From positions 2,914,001-2,978,000 of the forward strand of contig NZ_JACCBD010000001.1 of the NCBI RefSeq assembly GCF_013409595.1: 64,000 nucleotides of DNA, given 5' to 3'. Source of the stretch: Leucobacter aridicollis (lineage in GTDB: Bacteria > Actinomycetota > Actinomycetes > Actinomycetales > Microbacteriaceae). The notes beneath the pieces were generated by a model, which was not told the DNA's origin, searched no databases, and was given only the letters and a program-made list of their open reading frames with translations. Position numbers and translations under genes: made by a program. Shown here in pieces: positions 46,575 to 54,279 of this stretch; the first letter of the stretch is position 1, and each line of letters starts with the position of its first letter.

Positions 46575-48049
46575 ACGGGTTTCAGATCGCGCTCGCGGTC
46601 TTTCTTCTCGTGTGCGTGCTCGTCGGCACGCTGCCCGTGTTCAACACTGCCTTCCAGTTTCTCGTGCTTCCGTTTCACGCGGTCAAGAACCACTACCGGC
46701 GCGCGGCGCCGTACACGCCGAACGTCGCGGTGATCGTTCCCGCGTGGAACGAGGGACTGGTGATCGGGGCGTCGATTGACAGGCTCCTCACCCTCGACTA
46801 TCCCGAAGCGAACCTGCGCGTCTTCGTCGTCGACGACGCCTCGACAGACAATACGCCCGACGTCGTGCTCGCCCGCGCCGCCGAACACCCGGGCCGCGTC
46901 GTACACCTCCGCCGCGAGGTCGGCGGCGAGGGCAAGGCGCACACGCTCAACCACGGCATCTCCCAGGTCCTCGCCGACTCATGGGCCGAGGCCGTGCTCA
47001 TCATGGACGCCGACGTCATCTTCGCGCACGATTCGCTGCGGAAGCTCACACGACACCTCGCCGACGAGCGCGTGGGCGCCGTCACCGCGTACATCGCCGA
47101 GGGCTCGGCGGACCGCAACTACCTCACCCGCTTCATCGGCGTCGAGTACGTGATCTCACAGCTCGCCGCGCGGCGGGCGCAGAACGTGCTCGGCGCGATC
47201 GCCTGCCTCGCTGGCGGGGCCCAACTGCACTCGCGCGCAAACCTCGAAGCGATCGGGGGGCGGATCCCGACGGGCACCCTCGCTGAGGACACGATGACCA
47301 CATTCGAGAGCCAGCTCACCGGGCGAAAGATGGTGTTCGAACCGCACGCCGTCGTGCTCGCCGAGGAGCCGCGCACGGTCGACGCGCTCTGGAAGCAGCG
47401 GCTGCGGTGGGCGCGCGGCAACGTGCAGCTCACGTCGATCTACAAGCGCCTGTGGTTCCGTCCGAGCCGAACGCACAGGCTCGGGAGCATCCCGTTCGGT
47501 GTCGCCTGGTTCAGCATTCTGTTGCTGCCAGCGTTCCTCCTGCTCTCCGCCGCCGCACTGTTCGCGCTGCTCCTGCTGCACAGCGACATCGCGGAATCCG
47601 TCTTCCGGTTCATGTGGATCGTCGCCGCCTGCACGTACCTGTACTCGATCCTGTTTGCCGTGCAGCTCGACCCGCGCACCGCGCGCCGCTCGTGGCGCGA
47701 GGCGCTCCTCTTTCCCGGGCTCGGGGCGATGCTCATCATGGCCGTCGCGCTGTTCCCCGGCGTCACCGACGCGGCGCTCACCGAGTGGTTCGGCAGGCTC
47801 ACCCCGAGCGACAGGTTCGTCACCTCGAGCATCCTGTACCTGTGGGGACCGCTGTCGCTGCTCGGGGCGTGGCTCGCGCGCTGGATCGAACGCTTCCGGG
47901 GCGGAAAGTTTGTCGCAGGTCTACTGATTTACGTGTGCGGCTATGGCTCGCTGCTGTGTGCCATTACTGTTGATTCCTACATCAAGGAATGGCGCCGAGC
48001 GGACGCTTCTTGGGTGAAGACCGAGAAGGTTGGAAGGGTCGTTTCATGA
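46571..48049 (+). CDS. processive family 2 glycosyltransferase (BcsA/IcaA/HasA-like)
   Basis: A 492-residue membrane glycosyltransferase. One N-terminal helix (about 4-28), cytosolic GT2 domain (about 50-300) with the D, DxD, ED and QxxRW set of processive synthases: VVDDASTDNT (near 86), LIMDADVIFA (near 145), GTLAEDTMTTFE (near 238), KQRLRWARGN (near 276). Five further helices (about 307-470) would form a translocation channel. No PilZ domain follows. This set is shared by cellulose, hyaluronan and poly-N-acetylglucosamine synthases; with a deacetylase in the same operon, a PNAG-like polymer is a reasonable guess. GTG 46571 overlaps the PHP stop; the next gene starts within its stop (ATGA). 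Confidence 0.88.
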   Translation: MNGFQIALAVFLLVCVLVGTLPVFNTAFQFLVLPFHAVKNHYRRAAPYTPNVAVIVPAWNEGLVIGASIDRLLTLDYPEANLRVFVVDDASTDNTPDVVLARAAEHPGRVVHLRREVGGEGKAHTLNHGISQVLADSWAEAVLIMDADVIFAHDSLRKLTRHLADERVGAVTAYIAEGSADRNYLTRFIGVEYVISQLAARRAQNVLGAIACLAGGAQLHSRANLEAIGGRIPTGTLAEDTMTTFESQLTGRKMVFEPHAVVLAEEPRTVDALWKQRLRWARGNVQLTSIYKRLWFRPSRTHRLGSIPFGVAWFSILLLPAFLLLSAAALFALLLLHSDIAESVFRFMWIVAACTYLYSILFAVQLDPRTARRSWREALLFPGLGAMLIMAVALFPGVTDAALTEWFGRLTPSDRFVTSSILYLWGPLSLLGAWLARWIERFRGGKFVAGLLIYVCGYGSLLCAITVDSYIKEWRRADASWVKTEKVGRVVS

Positions 48050-48177
48050 GCACACACGAATCAGACGAAGACATTCGCCGCGACGCGAAGCGCGAGCTCC
48101 GGCTCGTGCCGCAGGCGATCCTCGCCCTCGTCGTCGTTGCGGCCATCGCCATTGTCCGAGAGCTGCTCCTCCGGTGA
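48046..48177 (+). CDS. 43-aa single-pass membrane peptide
   Basis: A 43-residue peptide: a charged N-terminus (MSTHESDEDIRRDAKRELRL) and one membrane helix (AILALVVVAAIAIVRELLLR). ATG 48046 overlaps the glycosyltransferase stop (ATGA) and its own stop overlaps the GTG of the response regulator (GTGA), so it is held in a chain of translational coupling, which supports a real gene. Small helices of this kind often serve as synthase subunits; I know no family. Confidence 0.75.
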   Translation: MSTHESDEDIRRDAKRELRLVPQAILALVVVAAIAIVRELLLR

Positions 48178-48521
48178 CCCCGCGCGCGCTCGCCCTCACC
48201 GTCGAGGACTCCGCCGAGCAGTCAGAACTCCTTCGCCACATGCTCGAACGGGAGGGGTACGAGGTGTTCTCCGCCCCCGACGCCGAGACCGCGATTGCCG
48301 CGTTCCCGACGATCGAACCCGAGATCGCCATCATCGACCTTCGGCTGCCCGGCGTGACGGGCAGCGAATGCATCGACCTCGTGCGCTCGCGATTTCCGGG
48401 CTGCCGGATCATCGTGAGCTCCGTGCTCGACGCAGACGAGTACCCATGCGCAGACGCCGCGCTTCCCAAACCTGTCACCAGCGCGGTCCTGCACGACGTG
48501 TTAGCTGAGCTGTCAACATGA
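48174..48521 (+). CDS. single-domain response regulator
   Basis: A 115-residue receiver with no output domain. The acidic pair is in LALTVEDSAEQSELL, phospho-acceptor Asp in IAIIDLRLPGVTG, Ser in IIVSSVLDADEY, Lys in LPKPVTSAV. Output must come from protein contact, for example with the kinase, the glycosyltransferase or the membrane peptide. GTG 48174 overlaps the preceding stop, and its stop overlaps the kinase start (ATGA). Confidence 0.88.
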   Translation: MTPRALALTVEDSAEQSELLRHMLEREGYEVFSAPDAETAIAAFPTIEPEIAIIDLRLPGVTGSECIDLVRSRFPGCRIIVSSVLDADEYPCADAALPKPVTSAVLHDVLAELST

Positions 48522-50284
48522 TCGACAGCCGTGAGGTCAGGTGGTACCGCAACTTCGACCAGCCGAGCCCACTCCTCAAGCAGGCCCCGACGGTCATCGC
48601 GTTCGTGCTTGCCCTTGCCACGATGGCCCTCGTCCCGGGGCTCGCCCCGCTCGACGGCACCCTCATGGTGCTCGCCGCCGTCCTGCTCGCGGCGGCGACC
48701 TCGCTCGCGGTCGCGCTGACGGTGCGCGGCCAGTTCCAAGGCGGGCTCGTGCTACTCATCCCGCTCATCGACTTCGTCGGGCTCGCGTTCTTCCGGGCCG
48801 CGACGGGCGCCGGACAGTCGATGTTCGCGACACTCGTGCTGATCCCGATCGCATGGCTCGCGACCGCGCCGGGCATCCGGCAGGTCGCGACGGTGTTCGT
48901 GTTGAGCGCTGCGATGGTCTTCATCCCATACATCTCCGACCCGCCAGAGAACAGCACTGACCTGCTGCGCGGCGTCATCGTCCCGCTGATCTACGCGGCG
49001 GTCGCTGCCGTCATCAACGAGCTGTCACGGCAGCAGCGCGCCCGCATGGAGCAGGCAGAGCGGCTCGCCGCCGAGCGGACGCGAGCGCTCACCGAGAACG
49101 AGCTGATGCTCGCCCAGCTGCGCGAGAGCGAGACGCGCTACCGCACACTCCTCGAGTCTCACGAGAGCCTCTGGGCGGCCATCACCGCGCAGGCCGTCAT
49201 CGCGACCGACTGCAGCGGCCGCGTGAGCGCCTGGAACCCCGGCGCTGAGCGGATGCTCGGGCTCACCGAGCAGGAGGCGCTGGACGGGGTCACCATCGAC
49301 CGATTCTTCTCGCCCGCGATGCTCGCGACGCTGGCTGGCGGCCAGCCGGGCGCCGCGGCAGCCGACGCCGTCGCCCCGAACGTCCAGGCGCTGTTCGAGC
49401 GGGCAAACGCCGGATCCACGCTCGACGAGGAGCTCGAGATCAAGACGGCGGCGGGCAGCAGGCTCCCAGCGCGCGTCACGGTGACGCGGCGCGACGACGG
49501 TGCCGGACACCAGCAGGGGTACCTGCTCGTCATCACCGATGAGACGCGCCAGGCCGAGGTCGCGCGCATGAAGGACCAGTTCGTCGGGATGATCTCGCAC
49601 GAGCTTCGCACCCCGCTCAGCGCGATCATCGGGTTTCTTGACCTCCTCCGCAACGACCCGGAGCAGCCGCTCGCCGAACAGCAGGTGGAGTTCGTCGACA
49701 TCATCGAGCGCAACGCGCAGCGGCTTCTCGCACTCGTCGGCGACCTGCTGTTCACCGCGCAGGTCGAGTCGGGCAGGTTCCCGATCACCCCGCATCACCT
49801 CGACATCTACGACAGCCTGCGGCTCGCGACGGAGTCGGCGCGGCCGCACGCCGAGGATGAGGGCGTCGAGCTCGGGCTCGACGTGCCAGCCGAACCGCTG
49901 TTCGTCGTGGCGGACGGCGGCAGAATCGGCCAGGCGATCGACAACCTCATCTCCAACGCCATCAAGTTCACGCCGCGCGGCGGGCGCGTGTCGGTGTCCG
50001 CCGCGCCCCACGACGGCGCGGTGGTGATCTCAGTGAGCGACACCGGCATCGGGATCCCAAAGGCCGAGCAGGCCGACCTGTTCAACCGGTTCTTCCGGGC
50101 CTCGACGGCGACCCAGAACGCGATCCCCGGCGTCGGTCTGGGCCTCAACATCACCCACGCCATCGCGGTCGCACACGGCGGGGGCATCACGGTGGTGAGC
50201 GACGAGGGCGTCGGCACGACGTTTGAGGTGCGGCTGCCGCTCACTCCCACGACCCAGGCGATCCCGGTCGTACAGGGCCGGTAG
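48518..50284 (+). CDS. PAS-domain sensor histidine kinase
   Basis: A 588-residue kinase: about six N-terminal membrane helices (about 24-170), a short coiled coil (RQQRARMEQAERLAAERTRA), a PAS domain (about 215-340, VIATDCSGRVSAWNPGAERM), the dimerisation/His-phosphorylation domain with QFVGMISHELRTPLSAIIGF (His near 361) and the ATPase domain with IDNLISNAIKFTPRGG, VSDTGIGIP and PGVGLGLNITHA. Last gene of the coupled operon. It is the likely phosphate source for both receivers encoded with it. The signal is unknown. Confidence 0.93.
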   Translation: MIDSREVRWYRNFDQPSPLLKQAPTVIAFVLALATMALVPGLAPLDGTLMVLAAVLLAAATSLAVALTVRGQFQGGLVLLIPLIDFVGLAFFRAATGAGQSMFATLVLIPIAWLATAPGIRQVATVFVLSAAMVFIPYISDPPENSTDLLRGVIVPLIYAAVAAVINELSRQQRARMEQAERLAAERTRALTENELMLAQLRESETRYRTLLESHESLWAAITAQAVIATDCSGRVSAWNPGAERMLGLTEQEALDGVTIDRFFSPAMLATLAGGQPGAAAADAVAPNVQALFERANAGSTLDEELEIKTAAGSRLPARVTVTRRDDGAGHQQGYLLVITDETRQAEVARMKDQFVGMISHELRTPLSAIIGFLDLLRNDPEQPLAEQQVEFVDIIERNAQRLLALVGDLLFTAQVESGRFPITPHHLDIYDSLRLATESARPHAEDEGVELGLDVPAEPLFVVADGGRIGQAIDNLISNAIKFTPRGGRVSVSAAPHDGAVVISVSDTGIGIPKAEQADLFNRFFRASTATQNAIPGVGLGLNITHAIAVAHGGGITVVSDEGVGTTFEVRLPLTPTTQAIPVVQGR

Positions 50285-50397
50285 CACCCGCCGTCCGAGC
50301 GCCGGTTCGCCCGCGCCGCCGCCCGCTCCACGCACCTCGAGGTGCGGGGCCGTGTTCGCCTGTAGCAATCCCCCACCCGCGGCGCGCCGGAGGGCGC

Positions 50398-50403
50398 TAT
50401 GCT
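50398..50403 (+). promoter_or_regulatory. -10 element of the riboflavin operon
   Basis: TATGCT lies seven to eight bases before the FMN riboswitch begins, so transcription should start at the riboswitch edge. No strong -35 is visible. Confidence 0.55.
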
Positions 50404-50409
50404 GAGGGG

Positions 50410-50550
50410 GTGTTCCGGGGTCGGTGGGATTCCGAACCGGCGGTGAAAGTCCGCGACCTCCGCATCCGCGGGGCTGAATCGGTGAAATTCCGATACCGAC
50501 GGTGATGTGTGGAGCTGACGCTCGCGCACAAGTCCGGATAGGAGGAACGC
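50410..50550 (+). ncRNA. FMN riboswitch (RFN element)
   Basis: The conserved RFN blocks are all present in order: GTTCCGGGGTCGGTG, CCGAACCGGCGGTGAAAGTC, CGGTGAAATTCCGATACCGA, GGTGATG and AGTCCGGATAGGAGGAACG. The P1 helix pairs GTTCC at 50412 with GGAAC at 50544. FMN binding should lower expression of the following rib genes. Directly behind it GGGTG (50551) pairs with CACCC (50575), and inside lies CGAGGCG-A-CGCCTCG (50558-50572). That hairpin is a candidate expression platform; there is no U-tract, so control of translation or Rho-type termination is possible. Confidence 0.96.
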
Positions 50551-50606
50551 GGGTGACCGAGGCGACGCCTCGAGCACCCCACACCCGGGCACCCGAAAGG
50601 GATCGA

Positions 50607-51086
50607 ATGCCTGCCGCGCACGCACTCTCACCACAGGTGATCGAGGCCGCAATGCGTCGCGGGCTCGTGCTCGCAGAGCGCGGCCCTGCCGACAATGAGA
50701 ACCCGCAGGTCGGCTGCGTCATCCTCGACCGAACGGGCACGACGGTCGCGGAAGGGTGGCACGAGGGCGCGGGCACCCCGCACGCGGAGGTCATGGCACT
50801 CGCCGGACTCCCCGCAGACGTCGACGCCGCCGGGCTCACCGCCGTCGTCACGCTCGAGCCATGCAACCACACAGGGCGCACCGGCCCGTGCGCTCAGGCA
50901 CTCCTTGCGCGCGGCATCGGCGCCGTGGCGTACGGGCTCTCCGATCCCGGTGCGGCCTCGAGCGGGGGCGGCGAAACGCTCCGCGCGGCGGGTGTCACTG
51001 TGACCGGTGGCGTGCTCGCGGCCGAGGTGCGCGCGTTTCTCGCCCCCTGGCTCGCGCGGCAGGCGGAGGCCCACCATGACGACTAG
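50607..51086 (+). CDS. ribD: RibD deaminase domain as a separate gene
   Basis: A 159-residue diaminohydroxyphosphoribosylaminopyrimidine deaminase, the second step of riboflavin synthesis. Zinc motif HAEVM with TLEPCNHTGRTGPCAQAL, and NPQVGCVILD at the substrate site. Usually the deaminase is fused to a reductase domain; this protein ends just after it (LAPWLARQAEAHHDD). AAAGGG lies upstream of ATG 50607. The reductase gene starts 11 bases before this stop in another frame with its own GCGGAGG site, so the split looks genuine rather than a sequencing frameshift. Confidence 0.9.
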   Translation: MPAAHALSPQVIEAAMRRGLVLAERGPADNENPQVGCVILDRTGTTVAEGWHEGAGTPHAEVMALAGLPADVDAAGLTAVVTLEPCNHTGRTGPCAQALLARGIGAVAYGLSDPGAASSGGGETLRAAGVTVTGGVLAAEVRAFLAPWLARQAEAHHDD

Positions 51087-51696
51087 ACCGACGATCACCG
51101 TGAAGTGGGCGCAGACGATCGACGGTCGCGCCGCAGCCGCAGACGGCACCAGCCAGTGGATCACGGGCCCCGCCGCGCGCGCCGACGTCCACGCGCGCCG
51201 CGCCGCGGCCGACGCGATCCTCATCGGCACCGGCACGCTCCTCGCCGACGACCCATCGCTCACCGCGAGGACGCCGAACGGCGAGCTCCTCGTCGCGGCA
51301 GCAGATCAGCCGCTGCCCGTCGTCGTCGGCACCCGTGACATTCCCGCGGACGCCAAGGTGTTGCGGCACCCCGCCCTCGCCGCGACCGGGGCGCAGCCCA
51401 TCCGGCTCGCCGGCGCAGACCTCGCCGCCGATCTCGCCTCGCTGAGTGAGCGTGGGATCCGGTCAGTGTTCGTCGAGGGCGGCCCCCACATCGTGAGCTC
51501 CCTGCTCCGGCTCGGGCTCGTCGACGAGCTGCTCGTCTACGTCGCTCCCGCGCTGCTTGGCGGGCCCGGACTCGCGGTGAACGACCTGGGCATCGGCACG
51601 ATGACCGACATCGTCAGGCTGTCGTTCACGGGAATCGAGCACCACGGCCCAGACCTCTTGATTGTTGCAACGCCCGAACCGAAGGAGACCCGCTAG
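51076..51696 (+). CDS. RibD reductase domain as a separate gene
   Basis: A 206-residue 5-amino-6-(5-phosphoribosylamino)uracil reductase, the third step of riboflavin synthesis, using NADPH. Blocks: ITVKWAQTIDGRAAAADGTS, QWITGPAARADVHARRAAAD, ILIGTGTLLADDPSLTAR and the dinucleotide site SVFVEGGPHIVSSLL. It corresponds to the C-terminal half of RibD (RibD_C). ATG 51076 lies inside the deaminase gene's 3' end; its stop TAG overlaps the ribE GTG by one base, so translation is coupled in both directions. Confidence 0.92.
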   Translation: MTTRPTITVKWAQTIDGRAAAADGTSQWITGPAARADVHARRAAADAILIGTGTLLADDPSLTARTPNGELLVAAADQPLPVVVGTRDIPADAKVLRHPALAATGAQPIRLAGADLAADLASLSERGIRSVFVEGGPHIVSSLLRLGLVDELLVYVAPALLGGPGLAVNDLGIGTMTDIVRLSFTGIEHHGPDLLIVATPEPKETR

Positions 51697-52325
51697 TGTT
51701 CACCGGACTTATCGAAGAAATCGGCGAGATCCTCGCCATCGAGCCGCTCGGCGACTCCCTCCGCCTCACCGTCGCCGGCCCGCTCGTCACGAGCGACGCA
51801 ACCCACGGCGCCTCGATCGCGGTCTCGGGCGTCTGCCTGACTGTCGTCGACCAGGGCACGGACAGCGCCGGTCGCGGTACCTTCAGCGCCGACGTCATGG
51901 CGCAGTCGCTCAAGATGTCCACGCTCGGCGACCTTGGCGTCGGCAGCCCGGTCAACCTTGAGCGCGCCGCCCGCCTCGACACCCGGCTCGGCGGCCACAT
52001 CGTCCAGGGCCACGTCGACGGCACCGCGACGCTGCTCACGCTCGAAGACGGCGACGCCTGGCGCACGTTGCGCTTCGCCCTGTCGCGCGACCTCGCCCCG
52101 CTGCTCGTCGACAAGGGCTCGGTGACGCTCTCCGGCACCTCGCTCACGGTCTCTGCGATCTCGCCGGCCGAGGCGGCCGAGCAGTGGTTCGAGGTGTCGC
52201 TCATCCCCGAGACTCTCGAAGCGACCACGCTCGGCGCGCTCCGCCCCGGCGACCGCGTCAACGTCGAGACCGACCTCATCGCCCGCCACGTCGAGCGCAT
52301 GCTCAGTTTCACTACCCAGGCGTAG
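51696..52325 (+). CDS. ribE: riboflavin synthase, alpha subunit
   Basis: A 209-residue riboflavin synthase, which dismutates two lumazines into riboflavin and the pyrimidine precursor. Two tandem lumazine-binding barrels are seen: MFTGLIEEIGEI with GVCLTVVD, and RLGGHIVQGHVDGTATLL with SLTVSAIS. GTG 51696 overlaps the reductase stop. Length matches the family. Confidence 0.97.
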   Translation: MFTGLIEEIGEILAIEPLGDSLRLTVAGPLVTSDATHGASIAVSGVCLTVVDQGTDSAGRGTFSADVMAQSLKMSTLGDLGVGSPVNLERAARLDTRLGGHIVQGHVDGTATLLTLEDGDAWRTLRFALSRDLAPLLVDKGSVTLSGTSLTVSAISPAEAAEQWFEVSLIPETLEATTLGALRPGDRVNVETDLIARHVERMLSFTTQA

Positions 52326-52367
52326 CACGCTGCTCCCACGATCCACACACACGCTAAAGGACATCGA

Positions 52368-53636
52368 ATGACTACCGAACGCACCGAGGGTATCGCCTCG
52401 ATCGAAGAGGCCATCGCCGCCATCAAGGCCGGGCGCCCGGTCATCGTCGCAGACAACGAGAACCGCGAGAACGAGGGCGACGTCATCATCTCGGCCGAGC
52501 TCGCTTCGGCCGAGTGGATCGCCTGGACCGTGCACCGCTCGTCTGGGCTGCTCTGCGCGCCCATGACGAACGAGATTGCCGACCAGCTCGACCTTCCGAT
52601 GATGGTCGAACGCAACGAGGACGTGCGCGGGACCGCGTACACGGTCACCGTCGACGCTGCGCACGGCGTCACCACCGGCATCAGCGCGAGCGACCGCGCG
52701 ACGACGGCGCGCGTGCTCGCCAACCCCGACGCCGTCCCGACGGACGTAAACCGGCCCGGCCACATTCTCCCGCTCCGCGCCGTCGACGGCGGCGTCCGCG
52801 CTCGCGACGGCCACACGGAGGCCGGCGTCGAGCTCATGCGGCTCGCGGGCCTGCGCGAGGTCGCGATCATCGCCGAGATCGTCGCCGACGACGGCGAGAT
52901 GATGCGTCTGCCAGGGCTCATCGAGCTCGGTGGCGCGGAGGGCGTTCCTGTCATCACGATCGAACAGCTCATCGCCTACCTGAACGAGCACGACCCCGCC
53001 GGCACCCCGGCCGAGCAGGGTCACTCGCGCCGCGTGAGCCTCCGCGCCGACACCCTGCTCCCCACCGAGCACGGCGACTTCCGCGCGCTCGCGTACCGCG
53101 ACCGCCGCGCCGGCGTCGACCACGTCGCGCTCGTCGCTGCCGGTCCAGACGGTGCGATGCCAGGCAAGGGTGCGCTCGTTCGCGTCCACTCCGAGTGCAT
53201 CACCGGGGAGGCGTTCGGGTCGCTGAAGTGCGAGTGCGGGCCGCAGCTCGACGCCGCGCTCGACCTCATTCACGAGCGCGGGGGCGTCGTCGTGTACCTC
53301 CGCGGCCAGGAGGGTCGCGGCATCGGACTCGCCAACAAGCTCCGCGCGTACCAGCTGCAGGAGAACGGTATCGACACCCTCGACGCGAACCTGCAGCTCG
53401 GTCTGCCAGCCGACGCGCGCGACTACACCGCCGCGGCCGAGATCCTCTCGGACCTCGGCGTGAGCGACGTGCGACTGCTCACGAACAACCCCGACAAGGT
53501 TGCGCAGCTCGAGTCACACGGACTCGCGGTCGCCGACCGCGTGCCGCTGTTCGTCGGCGTGACCGACGAGAACCGCGGCTACCTGCAGGCGAAGCGCGAC
53601 CGGATGGGGCACCAGCTCCCCGAGGGCGACCTGTAG
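52368..53636 (+). CDS. ribBA: bifunctional DHBP synthase / GTP cyclohydrolase II
   Basis: A 422-residue enzyme for both entry reactions of riboflavin synthesis. N-terminal DHBP synthase domain (about 1-205): DNENRENEGDVI, SGLLCAPM, FTVTVDA-type GTAYTVTVDAAHG, RPGHILPLRA and DGHTEAGVELMRLAG. C-terminal GTP cyclohydrolase II domain (about 215-422): zinc cysteines in VRVHSECITGEAFGSLKCEC, YLRGQEGRGIGLANKLRAY and LTNNPDKVAQLE. AAAGGA precedes ATG 52368. Confidence 0.98.
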   Translation: MTTERTEGIASIEEAIAAIKAGRPVIVADNENRENEGDVIISAELASAEWIAWTVHRSSGLLCAPMTNEIADQLDLPMMVERNEDVRGTAYTVTVDAAHGVTTGISASDRATTARVLANPDAVPTDVNRPGHILPLRAVDGGVRARDGHTEAGVELMRLAGLREVAIIAEIVADDGEMMRLPGLIELGGAEGVPVITIEQLIAYLNEHDPAGTPAEQGHSRRVSLRADTLLPTEHGDFRALAYRDRRAGVDHVALVAAGPDGAMPGKGALVRVHSECITGEAFGSLKCECGPQLDAALDLIHERGGVVVYLRGQEGRGIGLANKLRAYQLQENGIDTLDANLQLGLPADARDYTAAAEILSDLGVSDVRLLTNNPDKVAQLESHGLAVADRVPLFVGVTDENRGYLQAKRDRMGHQLPEGDL

Positions 53637-53682
53637 GCCGCGTTCCCACCCCCACGAATCACACGAAGTAAGGACACCAGAC

Positions 53683-54180
53683 ATGAGTGGAGCAGGAGCC
53701 CCGACGCTCGCCGTCGACGCGACCGGGATGCGCGTCGCAATCATCGCCGGAAGCTGGCACACGGAGATCATGACCGGCCTCATCGCCGGCGCCGAGGAAT
53801 CGGTCGCCGCGTCGGGCGCCGCGCACTCGCTGTTTCGGGTCGCGGGTGCGTTCGAGCTGCCGGCGGCCGCGCAGGCGGCGCTCACCCCCGTGGCGGAGGG
53901 CGGCGGCGGGTTCGACGCTGCAGTCTGCCTCGGCGTCATCATCCGCGGCGGCACGCCGCACTTCGAGTACGTCTCGAGCGCCGTGACCGACGGCCTCACG
54001 CGCGTCCAGCTCGACACGGGCCGCCCCGTCGGCTTCGGGGTGCTCACGACCGACAGCGAGCAGCAGGCGCTCGACCGCTCCGGTCTGCCGGGGTCCGTCG
54101 AGTCGAAGGGCGTCGAGGCCGCCGAGGCAGCGCTCCATCTCGCGGCAACGGTGCGGGCGATTCGCGAGGCCGGCGCCTAG
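53683..54180 (+). CDS. ribH: 6,7-dimethyl-8-ribityllumazine synthase
   Basis: A 165-residue lumazine synthase, which joins the ribBA and ribD products. Substrate-binding blocks AIIAGSWHTEIMTGLIAGA, RVAGAFELPAAAQ and CLGVIIRGGTPHFEYVSSAV with the conserved His; GVLTTDSEQQALDRSG follows. Last gene of the riboswitch-controlled rib operon. AAGGA precedes ATG 53683. Confidence 0.97.
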   Translation: MSGAGAPTLAVDATGMRVAIIAGSWHTEIMTGLIAGAEESVAASGAAHSLFRVAGAFELPAAAQAALTPVAEGGGGFDAAVCLGVIIRGGTPHFEYVSSAVTDGLTRVQLDTGRPVGFGVLTTDSEQQALDRSGLPGSVESKGVEAAEAALHLAATVRAIREAGA

Positions 54181-54267
54181 TCGCGCGCTCCGTCCCTGTC
54201 CCGCGACCGGGCGCCAGCGGCTAGCCTCAGCGCGCCGATTTCACAGCGCTCACCCACCGCTGCTGGA

Positions 54268-54273
54268 TAGAGT
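54268..54273 (+). promoter_or_regulatory. -10 element, leaderless ABC exporter gene
   Basis: TAGAGT ends six bases before GTG 54280, with no ribosome-binding site between; a leaderless transcript is likely. Confidence 0.45.
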
Positions 54274-54279
54274 AATCGG

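Noticed and set aside
51693..53273. 526-codon open frame antisense to ribE and ribBA
   Set aside because: Shadow of two certain enzymes inside a riboswitch-controlled operon.
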